From an uncultured Roseovarius sp. (lineage in GTDB: Bacteria > Pseudomonadota > Alphaproteobacteria > Rhodobacterales > Rhodobacteraceae), in assembly GCA_947496175.1 (NCBI GenBank), contig CANMBU010000001.1, positions 124,001-188,000 of the forward strand: DNA of 64,000 bases, read 5' to 3'. Below the pieces are notes generated by a model. It saw only the letters and a program-made list of their open reading frames with translations, ran no database searches and had not been told where the DNA came from. How positions within the stretch are numbered: the stretch's first letter is position 1; each line of letters opens with the position of its first letter. Of this stretch, positions 15,877-23,642 are shown one piece after another. The translations under genes were made by a program, and so were the position numbers.

Positions 15877-16130
15877 GTGAAAGCTTGAGCCGCATTCAAA
15901 AATCCGACGGGACCAGGCATGTCTAGGCTTTTGCTGGTTAACCCCAAACTGCAGCAAAACAGCCGTGATGCAGCCTGCTGTTGCAGGGAACACCTAAAAC
16001 TGAAAGGCTGCCAGAAAACCCAGAGATGCCGTCAAATCAACCTGTTCGGGTCGCAATAAAACGCCTCTGGCCCCGCAATGCATTGGCGCCACACCTGACT
16101 TGGCAGCCAAATTCCAGAAGGCCAACCGAT

Positions 16131-18212
16131 TTGCCCCGTGATCCCCGTTACGACCCTCTGTTCGATCCAATAGATATTGGCCCTGTGACCGCGCCCAACC
16201 GGTTTTATCAAGTGCCACATTGCACCGGAATGGGTTGGCTCAGACCCCGCATGGTCGCCGAGATGCGTGGTGTGAAGGCCGAAGGTGGCTGGGGCGTGGT
16301 ATGTACCGAGTACAACTCCATTCATCCCACGTCTGATGACCTGCCCCACCCATCAGCGAGCCTTTGGGATCAGAGTGATATCGCCGCGCACAGACTTATG
16401 ACCGACAAGGTGCATGAACATGGTGCTTTGGCCGGGGCCGAGCTTTGGTATGGCGGGGCACGCTCTGCAAACTTGCTGACCCGAGACGTGCCCATGGACA
16501 TTGCTTCCATGCCGCATATGTCGGGCAACCCCTTTCAGACGCGCGCGATGGACAAGACCGACATCCGAAACCTGCGCCGCTGGCATCGGGATGCAGCTTT
16601 GCGGGCACGCGACGCCGGGTTTGACATCGTCTATGTCTACGCCACGCACACATACTTGCTGTCCAATTTCCTCAATCCAAAGATCAACCAGCGCAGCGAT
16701 GAATATGGCGGATCACTGGAAAACCGGATCAGGCTGGTGCGTGAGTTGATTGAAGAGACCAAGGAGGCTGTGGGAGATCGGTGTGGTGTGGCCGTTCGAT
16801 TCGCTGCGGATGAAGAGATTGGCGAAGACGGCGTCCCTATTCATGGTGAGCGGCGCGATATGCTTGGCCTTTTGGCCGAATTGCCGGACCTGTGGGATAT
16901 CAACATCGCCAACTACTCTCTGGAAATGGGCGTGGCCCGTTTCACGCCCGAGGCCGCACTTGAACCCTACATGGACTATGTGAAGTCCGTCACCAGCAAG
17001 CCCGTTGTCACCGTCGGTCGCTTCACATCTCCCGACACCATGGTCAGCCAGATCAAACGCGGCATCACCGACCTCATCGGGGCCGCGCGCCCCTCAATCG
17101 CCGATCCCTTCCTGCCCAGGAAAATCAACGAAGGTCTGCAAGACGACATACGCGAGTGCATCGGCTGCAATGTCTGTTACTCGGGTGACAGCATTGGAGT
17201 GCCGATCCGCTGTACGCAAAACCCCACAATGGGGGAAGAATGGCGGCGCGGCTGGCATCCTGAGCGTCTGCCGGACAAGGCCAGTGACAGCTCCGTCCTG
17301 ATCGTCGGCGGTGGTCCAACCGGGCTGGAGGCCGCGCGTGCCTTGGGCAAACGCGGCTACAAGGTCATGCTGGCCGAAGCAGGAACCGAGCTTGGCGGGC
17401 GTGTCACGCGCGAGGCCGCCCTGCCCGGCCTTTCCACTTATGCTCGCGTCCGAGATTACCGCGTGCAACAGCTTGTGCAGATGCCCAATGTCGAGATTTT
17501 CTATGACAGCCCGCTTGGCGCGCAGGATGTCATCGACGTGGGTGCAGATCATGTGGCATTGGCCACTGGAGCCAAATGGTTGACCCAGCGCTGGACGGGT
17601 CAGTTTGCTGAAAACGTTGCCCCACCGGATGTGAGTCTGCTGACGCCAGACGATATCATGGCGGGCCGCATGCCGGACGGGCCAACGCTGATTTACGATG
17701 AAGATGGTTATTACCTCGGCGGTGTCATCGCCGAAGCCGTCCGTGCCACCGGGGTGCCCGTCACCCTAGCCACACCCTCTGATGTCGTGTCGGAATGGGC
17801 GGGCAACACGTCTGAGCGCTGGCGCGTGCGCACCAGACTGCAAAAACTTGGTATCGCGTTGGAACTGGCGCAGGAACTGAGCTGGTTTGACGGTCAAGCC
17901 GCAAAGCTGTCCTGCAGCTACTCCGGCGCAGAGAAATCCCTGCCCTTTGATCATGTCGTCATGGTCACACACCGCGCAGCCAACGACACACTTTGGCACG
18001 ACCTCTTGGCGATGGCAGACGGAGATGTCGACGCCCTGCCTTTCAGCCTGAAACGCATTGGCGATTGCGAGGCGCCCGCGATCATCGCGGCAGCAGTCTA
18101 TGCCGGACATCGGTATGCGCGCGAACTGGAGGCTGAACCGAATCTTCTTCATGACCGTGTGGATGTGCGTCAAACACCCGATGGGGCGCATCTTGCGGAT
18201 GATGCGCCATGA
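16131..18212 (+). CDS. Trimethylamine/dimethylamine dehydrogenase-family iron-sulfur flavoprotein
   Basis: A 693-residue protein of the old-yellow-enzyme/TMADH class. The N-terminal TIM barrel binds FMN. RFYQVPHCTGMG contains the Cys that carries FMN covalently in TMADH, CTEYNSIHP has the substrate-pocket Tyr, and THTYL and LWDIN match its catalytic His and Trp/Asp region. Next comes a 4Fe-4S motif (CIGCNVC plus a later Cys), then an ADP-binding domain with VGGGPTGLEAARALG. It should oxidatively demethylate a secondary or tertiary amine and pass electrons to an ETF. The TTG at 16131 is chosen because AGAAGG lies eight bases upstream and the protein then begins like its relatives (PRDPRYDPLF). 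The first in-frame ATG is 16026. Dimethylamine, trimethylamine or dimethylglycine are candidate substrates. Confidence 0.82.
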   Translation: MPRDPRYDPLFDPIDIGPVTAPNRFYQVPHCTGMGWLRPRMVAEMRGVKAEGGWGVVCTEYNSIHPTSDDLPHPSASLWDQSDIAAHRLMTDKVHEHGALAGAELWYGGARSANLLTRDVPMDIASMPHMSGNPFQTRAMDKTDIRNLRRWHRDAALRARDAGFDIVYVYATHTYLLSNFLNPKINQRSDEYGGSLENRIRLVRELIEETKEAVGDRCGVAVRFAADEEIGEDGVPIHGERRDMLGLLAELPDLWDINIANYSLEMGVARFTPEAALEPYMDYVKSVTSKPVVTVGRFTSPDTMVSQIKRGITDLIGAARPSIADPFLPRKINEGLQDDIRECIGCNVCYSGDSIGVPIRCTQNPTMGEEWRRGWHPERLPDKASDSSVLIVGGGPTGLEAARALGKRGYKVMLAEAGTELGGRVTREAALPGLSTYARVRDYRVQQLVQMPNVEIFYDSPLGAQDVIDVGADHVALATGAKWLTQRWTGQFAENVAPPDVSLLTPDDIMAGRMPDGPTLIYDEDGYYLGGVIAEAVRATGVPVTLATPSDVVSEWAGNTSERWRVRTRLQKLGIALELAQELSWFDGQAAKLSCSYSGAEKSLPFDHVVMVTHRAANDTLWHDLLAMADGDVDALPFSLKRIGDCEAPAIIAAAVYAGHRYARELEAEPNLLHDRVDVRQTPDGAHLADDAP

Positions 18213-18700
18213 TAACGCTGCATCCTAAGTATCTGGAGACGCTCAAGCTTTACTATGAGGAAGAGATCGAAGGCGAAGCGTATTTCTTTCGCATGGCAGA
18301 GCGTCTCGATGATCCGGGTCACAGCGCCAGGATGCGCTTGCTTGGAGAGGTGGAAACCTATGCTGCGGCCGCGGTGAAACCCTTGCTCGACAAGTACAAA
18401 CTGACCCCAAGGCCCGCCACCGAATTAACCGCGTCAGGCCGCACCCAAGCAGACGCCAAACCCGCTGACTGGGTTCTCCTGTTGGAAGAGATGCGAGGCA
18501 CCTTTCCCGGCTACATTGATGACTTTGAAGCACTGGAAGCGATGGCGCCTGCAGAAGATCTGGCTCTGTTAAAAACACTCACAGAGCACGAAATTGCGGC
18601 AATCGCGTTCCTCGAACGCGAGGCCAAGGGCGATCAAAACAGCACCGAACCGTTAGTAAAGTACCTCAAACGTTTCGCGACAAACCCGTCTCCCGGATGA
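18209..18700 (+). CDS. Ferritin-like helical protein coupled to the amine dehydrogenase
   Basis: A 163-residue, mostly helical acidic protein. The first helix (YYEEEIEGEAYFFRMAERL) and the last (LTEHEIAAIAFLERE) carry Glu and His spaced as in ferritin-like or rubrerythrin-like diiron bundles. The middle helices have only weaker candidates (LLGEVETYAA). The ATG overlaps the dehydrogenase stop (ATGA), so the two proteins are probably made in equal amounts and may work together, for example as an electron-transfer or iron-handling partner. I do not know an assigned function. The last ten codons and the TGA lie in the shortened copy of the intergenic repeat, so the native C-terminus may have been replaced. 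Confidence 0.6.
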   Translation: MITLHPKYLETLKLYYEEEIEGEAYFFRMAERLDDPGHSARMRLLGEVETYAAAAVKPLLDKYKLTPRPATELTASGRTQADAKPADWVLLLEEMRGTFPGYIDDFEALEAMAPAEDLALLKTLTEHEIAAIAFLEREAKGDQNSTEPLVKYLKRFATNPSPG

Positions 18701-18753
18701 TCGCGAACCGCTTTAAAACCCGGATCAGCCTGAAAGAGCAGCTTTGACCTTTA
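18666..18753 (+). repeat. Shortened intergenic repeat, copy C
   Basis: About 88 bases related to the 116-bp repeats at 7316 and 54415. The first 40 bases (CGTTTCGCGACAAACCC and GATGATCGCGAA) and the last 30 (ATCAG..TGAAAG) align, while a central block is missing. It encodes the last codons and stop of the ferritin-like protein, and its far end gives the TAA of the convergent flavodoxin gene. Confidence 0.6.
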
Positions 18754-19278
18754 AAGCTCCGGACAAAACGCATCGATCTCAGCGCGCAATTTGTCCCAGT
18801 CGGTGAATTCGCGCACACCGTCTACTAAATCGACTTTTCGCCCGCCCAGCACGACATTGTTAAGCACCTGCTTTTCAAAATAGTCGTAGCTGTCCGTACG
18901 AACCGCCCCCGCAACGATCATTTCTTTAGATGGTGTAAATCCCGTCCGCATCTTCATTTCTGTGAGGTAGTCCCAGGCCTCTTCCTGCCCTTCGGGAAAC
19001 GCTGCTCTGAGGCTCACCGACAAAAGCAGTGTTCTTGTTTTACCTAGGTCCTCGCGACTGGCGGAAACGAAAACTTCGAAGGCTTTGGGATGACGCCGCT
19101 CATGCACAGGCGCCGCCAAGACAACCATGTCAAAACCCTCTAAATCAACAGGCGATGTTCGGTTTTCCGTGTCGAAGACTTGGACATCATGGCCAGAAGC
19201 CGAAAGCTGATGCTCCACAAAACCTGCGATCTTTTGAGTTTGGCCCTCAACAGTCGCGAAAACGATCAGGATTTTCAT
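18751..19278 (-). CDS. Flavodoxin-domain protein, HemG-like
   Basis: A 175-residue flavodoxin-fold protein starting ILIVFATVEGQTQKIAGFV, the FMN phosphate loop of the HemG (protoporphyrinogen dehydrogenase) type. It contains VVLAAPVHERRHPKAFEVF and a C-terminal tyrosine-rich segment (DSYDYFEKQVL). HemG oxidises protoporphyrinogen IX using quinones; many relatives are simply flavodoxins of unknown partner. ATG 19278 has AGGAAG six to eight bases upstream. The gene is convergent with the amine dehydrogenase operon and ends in the repeat. Family sure, heme role unproven. Confidence 0.75.
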   Translation of the reverse strand: MKILIVFATVEGQTQKIAGFVEHQLSASGHDVQVFDTENRTSPVDLEGFDMVVLAAPVHERRHPKAFEVFVSASREDLGKTRTLLLSVSLRAAFPEGQEEAWDYLTEMKMRTGFTPSKEMIVAGAVRTDSYDYFEKQVLNNVVLGGRKVDLVDGVREFTDWDKLRAEIDAFCPEL

Positions 19279-19585
19279 CAATCACTTCCTCAGACTGGAT
19301 TGCGTTGCACGCGCGCAGTGTCATTCATGGCATCTACGACGCTCCGACGTGGCCATGATGACAAGGTACTCTGTTACGGGACAACGCAACTTGATGAAGA
19401 TCAAAGCAGCCCAAAAACCAATGAAAACGACTGCGATCTGCGCAAGGCAGATGGCTATGCTCCAGAACGCATGACGGTTGTATCAGTGGAAACCGGCAAT
19501 TACCTCGGCGCAATGACCTGGAAATGGCCGGACGAGACGTAAGGCGTAGCTGGCGCAAAGGTCCCAACCATTCAGAACATACCCG
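19279..19585. other. Region of weak or broken small ORFs
   Basis: About 300 bases. On the minus strand an ATG at 19605 opens a 40-codon frame ending in TGA at 19483. The same frame then continues open for about 50 codons and encodes a clear hydrophobic helix (SIAICLAQIAVVFIGFWAAL) before stopping at about 19327. This looks like one small membrane protein interrupted by a TGA. On the plus strand a 71-codon frame from ATG 19330 to 19542 has no ribosome site. I call neither as a gene. Confidence 0.4.
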
Positions 19586-20065
19586 TCAGTAATCGTCACC
19601 CGCATAACGATTTGGTCTCCCTGTCGCCTCTGGAATGCCAACAAAATCCGCCCAATCGTTGCCCGGTCTCCAGATGCTTTCCATGTTTGCCTTGGCATCC
19701 ACGGCAAGAGCCGAAGGGTCGGTTTTGGCATAACGGAAAAAGAACGCGCTGACGCGTGCGTTGTAGATGCAGTGCACATGAACCTTCGTGTCCTGCAATC
19801 CGTCCAGCGCCCTGCGGAAGTCATCAAAATCTTTGTCTGTCGGGTCTTCGAACTCCACAGGAATGTAGATATACGTCATGCCCAATGCATCGACCGTGCC
19901 TGCTTCGTCCACAAGAGCGCCCTTGTTGTGATGCGGCCCAAGGTTGATGACATGCGTCACCCCAAGGTCCTTGATCTCGGCAAGTTGGGCCTCAGAAGGC
20001 TGACCAGACGTGGTGATCCGGTCGCTCAGACGACGCCAGTTCAGGACATGTGGCAGATCCGTCAT
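19586..20065 (-). CDS. Cysteine-phosphatase-like protein (CX4R active-site variant)
   Basis: A 159-residue protein of the dual-specificity/tyrosine phosphatase superfamily (DUF442-like). It starts with SDRITTSGQPSEAQLAEIK, typical of beta-lactamase-hydrolase-type phosphatase domains, and has VHCIYNARVSAF where the catalytic loop should be. That loop reads Cys-four residues-Arg, one shorter than the classical CX5R, a form seen in this subfamily. The ATG overlaps the exbD stop by four bases, so it is the last gene of the tonB-exb operon. The function in iron or TonB physiology is unknown. Confidence 0.7.
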   Translation of the reverse strand: MTDLPHVLNWRRLSDRITTSGQPSEAQLAEIKDLGVTHVINLGPHHNKGALVDEAGTVDALGMTYIYIPVEFEDPTDKDFDDFRRALDGLQDTKVHVHCIYNARVSAFFFRYAKTDPSALAVDAKANMESIWRPGNDWADFVGIPEATGRPNRYAGDDY

Positions 20066-20454
20066 CTTTGCTCCAATCCCCGCTCTGTCACGATCAGCAC
20101 CCGTGTGGCCCCCTCTTGGCGCAATACGCGCGCCAGGTTCACCAAGGTTGCGGCAGGTGCTGCCTCGTCCGGGACAATACGCACAACTTCGCCCTCACCA
20201 TCAGGCAAGGTCGCGTAAAAATCCTGCGCAGATGCGACAGGGTCTCCGCGATACGCAAGCCGTCCATCGGCATGCAGAACAAGGGTATCAGGCGGCGCGC
20301 GACCGTCGAGCTCTGACGTGCGCACAAGTTTGAGGTCCGGGTCCAATGGCTGAGCCAAGGTGCTGGCCACCATGAAGAACACAAGCATCAGGAAAACCAC
20401 GTTGATCAACGCAATCGTGGGTTCGCGGCGGGCGCTTTGTCGGTGTCGACGCAT
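20062..20454 (-). CDS. exbD: ExbD/TolR-family biopolymer transport protein, second copy
   Basis: A 130-residue protein with one N-terminal membrane helix (ALINVVFLMLVFFMVAST) and a periplasmic domain. ExbD normally has an Asp in this helix that carries protons; here the equivalent position reads Asn (LINVV), whereas the neighbouring copy has Asp (LIDVI). It probably pairs with that copy. The ATG overlaps the preceding stop (TGATG), and its own stop overlaps the phosphatase-like gene. Part of the proton-driven TonB energising complex. Confidence 0.85.
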   Translation of the reverse strand: MRRHRQSARREPTIALINVVFLMLVFFMVASTLAQPLDPDLKLVRTSELDGRAPPDTLVLHADGRLAYRGDPVASAQDFYATLPDGEGEVVRIVPDEAAPAATLVNLARVLRQEGATRVLIVTERGLEQR

Positions 20455-20834
20455 CAGGACCCCAACACGTTGATTTTGAGCCGGTCAATGCCGCGCAGCA
20501 CGGCGAGGATGTCGGTCAGCCGTTGGGCTGTGACACCGTCTTGCATGCTGATAATCACCGATATCGCCTCGGCATCCGGCGCAGTTTGGCCAAACCTGTC
20601 CGCAAGAGCCTCAGGCGCAATATCTTCCCCGTTCAGGCTGAGGGTATCTTCACCCAATTGCAGGAAGCTGCGTTGAACATCGCTTGTGCCCGCAGCCCCA
20701 GCGCTCGCCGCCGCCAGCTCGACCTCAGAGAATTTGGAAAAGGTTGAGGACAGCATGAAAAAGAGCAGCAACAGGAAAATGACGTCGATCAACGACGTCA
20801 AAGACAAGCGCCTGCGTCTGATATGCTTACGCAA
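20454..20834 (-). CDS. exbD: ExbD/TolR-family biopolymer transport protein, first copy
   Basis: A 126-residue single-pass protein. A basic start (MRKHIRRRR) precedes the helix SLIDVIFLLLLFFMLSSTF with the proton-carrying Asp of ExbD/TolR, and a periplasmic domain follows. It sits in the ring of ExbB helices and helps turn proton flow into TonB motion. It overlaps exbB by 8 bp and the second exbD by one base. Confidence 0.9.
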   Translation of the reverse strand: MRKHIRRRRLSLTSLIDVIFLLLLFFMLSSTFSKFSEVELAAASAGAAGTSDVQRSFLQLGEDTLSLNGEDIAPEALADRFGQTAPDAEAISVIISMQDGVTAQRLTDILAVLRGIDRLKINVLGS

Positions 20835-21483
20835 GAGAGGGCTCCTCTATGGCGTCTTGGGCCGCGTCACCCCACCTGCCCTGCGGGTGCAAGATTGAGG
20901 CAATCGCGCGCTCGGCGGTCACGCGCTCGGCATCCATGCGGCTTTCGAACCAGCTCAGCACCATGGCAGTTGGCATCGCCACGGCAAGCCCGACCGCCGT
21001 GGTCAAAAGCGCCACCCAGATCCCCCCGGCCAGAAGCGAGGGATCAACCTGCGATCCCGCGTCCTGCAGAGATTGAAACGCCTCGATCATACCCAGAACA
21101 GTGCCAAAGAGACCAAGCAGCGGCGCCAGCTGCGCCACGCTGTCCAACAGACGAAACCCGCCTTCGAGCCGGGCAAATCGCACTTCGGCTTCGGCTTCCA
21201 GCCGCTTAGCATCGCCTGGCCCGGCTGCGAAGGCCATCTCCACCACGGGGGCAAGATAGCTCCTTGATTTTTTCAGCGCAGCCACCGCAGCGCCACGATC
21301 GCCTCTGTCCCAAGCGGCCACAGACGCTTGCAACGCCTTGTGGCGCCCAACACCTGCTGCCGAAAACTGCCAGAGTTTGTAGAGAATAGCGGCCAGCGTC
21401 ACGACCGAAATAAACAACAGGATGACCACAACCGGCCCGCCCAGCGCCGCAATCTGCCTCAGGCTTTCAAGTATCGCGCTCAT
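20827..21483 (-). CDS. exbB: ExbB/TolQ/MotA-family proton channel protein
   Basis: A 218-residue inner-membrane protein with an N-terminal helix (GGPVVVILLFISVVTLAAIL), a cytoplasmic loop, and two helices around LAPLLGLFGTVLGMIEAF and ALLTTAVGLAVAMPTAMVL. These are the landmarks of the ExbB/TolQ/MotA family. The short form, without a long periplasmic N-domain, is closer to TolQ-type ExbB. The ATG overlaps the upstream stop (ATGA). With the two ExbD proteins it forms the motor for the TonB encoded three genes upstream. Confidence 0.92.
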   Translation of the reverse strand: MSAILESLRQIAALGGPVVVILLFISVVTLAAILYKLWQFSAAGVGRHKALQASVAAWDRGDRGAAVAALKKSRSYLAPVVEMAFAAGPGDAKRLEAEAEVRFARLEGGFRLLDSVAQLAPLLGLFGTVLGMIEAFQSLQDAGSQVDPSLLAGGIWVALLTTAVGLAVAMPTAMVLSWFESRMDAERVTAERAIASILHPQGRWGDAAQDAIEEPSLA

Positions 21484-21914
21484 CCGATCACCTCTATCTG
21501 TGTTCGCGTGTCGAGGATCAAATCCGCCTCACAGGCATTGGCGGGCAAACCCGGCGCTTCACAGGTGTGGGCGCCATTGATCAAGACCTTGCCCAAGCCG
21601 TCACACATCAGACCTTGCAACGTAAACTGTCGCACCCGTGGACGGCCCGGCGGCAATGTCCCAAAGTCAAACAAGGTCAGGCGATCCACCTGTCCTGACG
21701 CATCGAACAGGACGGTTTCATAGACGACCTTCTCGATCGGGCCTGGATGCCCGTTCAAGGCCAGGAAGGACAGCGTGCAACTCGCCTCATTGGATTTCAC
21801 GGCATTCAGCTCAATCAAAACCGCCTCCCCAACCTCGTCGTCCTGCGCCCATGCGCTTGTGGCAAATGTCAGGCCAGCCGTCAAAACAGCGGCAACCTTT
21901 GCAGTGATGTTCAT
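21480..21914 (-). CDS. Periplasmic protein of unknown function in the tonB-exb operon
   Basis: A 144-residue protein with a signal peptide (KVAAVLTAGLTFATSAWA). The mature part is beta-rich and has four Cys residues (in ASCTLSF, LMCDGLG, HTCEAP and NACEAD), enough for two disulfides. ATG 21914 is preferred because GGAG sits six bases upstream; an ATG at 21926 is the alternative. It lies between tonB and exbB and overlaps exbB by four bases. It may be an accessory subunit of the transport system. I know no characterised homologue. Confidence 0.75.
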   Translation of the reverse strand: MNITAKVAAVLTAGLTFATSAWAQDDEVGEAVLIELNAVKSNEASCTLSFLALNGHPGPIEKVVYETVLFDASGQVDRLTLFDFGTLPPGRPRVRQFTLQGLMCDGLGKVLINGAHTCEAPGLPANACEADLILDTRTQIEVIG

Positions 21915-21992
21915 CTGTGTCTCCATTGCATGGTCGTCATTTCTTCAATGTCTGATACCGGGTTATAGCAGTGCGCAAGCAGCCCATCCCAA

Positions 21993-23117
21993 TCACCTGT
22001 TGCGATACAAAAAGACCAACCTTTGGCTTGTGCCGGTTGGGGTTGGTGGGAAAGGTGCTGCACGACGCACTTGCGCTGCAGCAGCCCGGTCGACAGCGGC
22101 CGAGCCAGAGCTGCGCACAATACGCACCCATGCGATCGTGCCATTTGGGTTGATCTGAAACTGGACGCTTGCTGTGCCGCTGTCTGAAGTTCTGCCCGTC
22201 GGGAAACGGTTGAGCTGTACCAGGACGCGGCCCACATAATTGGTCGTGGCGGCATTTCCTGTACCGCCTGAACCGGCAAAACTTGTTGACCCAGAACCAC
22301 TACGTCTGCCCAGCGCCAGTTGATCTACCCCTGTTCGGCGATAAACATCCAGCGGCGACTCTATAACCCGAGCCTGTCGCTGCTGTTGCACATACTCGGT
22401 GGCTCCCAATTCTTCTGTTGAGGGTCGCTGTGTCGGCGGACGCAAAGAGCGCGTTACAGCAGATTGAGAAAGGTCCTCAGCGTCATCTGTCGTTAGTATT
22501 TCAGGGTCTTCCGGCACTGATGCGACAACGATATCGGACGGCTCAACCTCAGACACATCCACTTCCGAAGGGCTGTCCGCCTCCTCTTCTGACGCAAGCT
22601 CAGGCACCTCAGGTTCTACCACCTCAGGCGTTTCTTCTGGACTGGCTTCTGGCTCCGGCTCCTCCGGCACAGTCTCTGGCGTTGAGCCCTCGGTCGTCAC
22701 CTCATCGGGTTGCACTGCTGCCAGCTCGCCTATGTTTTCCTCATCCTCACCGCCTTGTTCCTCGGTCTCGTTCGCTTGCGGATCACCTTCGGGTAACTCG
22801 TCCTCCTCTGGCAAAGGCTCTGATGCTGCTGCCGCATCAGGTGCCAACGTGTCTTGCGGACTATCTGAGGCCACAAGAGCTTCTGATGTTGGCGTTTGTT
22901 CGGAAACAGGGTCGGAAGGCGTCACTTCAGGTTGCTCGGCCTCCGGTGCTGGTTCCGCAAAATCCTCAAACGCGCCTCCGGTATCGGTCACATCAGTTGT
23001 ACCGGACTCAGATGGAGGCGCGCTCGCGTCACGCGCGCTGAAACTCAGGCCCAACGCGTGCAGGACCAGGGACAGAATTATAGCCGCAAGGGCGATAATG
23101 CCGGACCTTCTGATCAT
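21993..23117 (-). CDS. tonB: TonB-family energy-transducing protein
   Basis: A 374-residue protein with an N-terminal membrane helix (IIALAAIILSLVLHALGLSF, including the His seen in TonB helices). A long linker spans about residues 30-240, and the C-terminal TonB domain starts near 285 (YVGRVLVQLNRFPTG, VSFQI-like strand, and a final RLVFLY). The linker is dominated by Glu, Pro, Ser and Thr, unlike the Pro-Lys/Pro-Glu alternation of E. coli TonB. It couples the ExbB/ExbD motor to outer-membrane receptors. It is the first gene of the operon. Its promoter should lie in the 500-bp gap upstream. Confidence 0.88.
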   Translation of the reverse strand: MIRRSGIIALAAIILSLVLHALGLSFSARDASAPPSESGTTDVTDTGGAFEDFAEPAPEAEQPEVTPSDPVSEQTPTSEALVASDSPQDTLAPDAAAASEPLPEEDELPEGDPQANETEEQGGEDEENIGELAAVQPDEVTTEGSTPETVPEEPEPEASPEETPEVVEPEVPELASEEEADSPSEVDVSEVEPSDIVVASVPEDPEILTTDDAEDLSQSAVTRSLRPPTQRPSTEELGATEYVQQQRQARVIESPLDVYRRTGVDQLALGRRSGSGSTSFAGSGGTGNAATTNYVGRVLVQLNRFPTGRTSDSGTASVQFQINPNGTIAWVRIVRSSGSAAVDRAAAAQVRRAAPFPPTPTGTSQRLVFLYRNR

Positions 23118-23642
23118 TTGGGAACCCGTTGCGTGACCTGCAAAGAAACCCTGCCTCTATTGCGCGCGCTGACATCAGAATTCTGCAACGCAAAAGCTCT
23201 TCTTATGAACGAGTTAATCGCAATCATCACTTTTGCAATGCCAGGCTATGACGTGTTTATCACCGGTACACAACTCGTAGGAATGCACAGGTTGCGTTGT
23301 ATCCTCCGATCGCCCCAAGCGTAAGGTCATCCTACATCATTGTGAACTCTCGTGCTGCCGCACTTGATTACAGCGCAGAACAGGCGCGAAAACGGAATGC
23401 TTTATTGCGTTGCAACGCAGTAATTTCTTATCCAAACGCCCGGAAACCGGCGCATTCACCGCTTTAGGAGCTTTCTTGCCAAATTTGCTTTGTGAAAGAT
23501 TTTTGAAGCCTGCCATGACCGTTTGAAATCCGTTCTACGATGTGTATCGTCAGGGTGCCTGAACCAGCCAACTAGAAAAACGCAGAACATGCGTGGCTTA
23601 CCAATCAGTCAATGCGCCAATTTTGGCGCAAGGGAGGGAAAT
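23118..23642. promoter_or_regulatory. Divergent control region between tonB and ugpB
   Basis: About 525 bases with no gene. Three copies of TTGCGTTG are present: on the minus strand within 23183-23196, on the plus strand at 23292-23299, and in the perfect 14-bp palindrome TGCGTTGCAACGCA at 23406-23419. They may be operators for either divergent operon. The AT-rich stretch around 23480-23510 is a plausible ugp promoter. I found no clear iron box. Confidence 0.5.
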
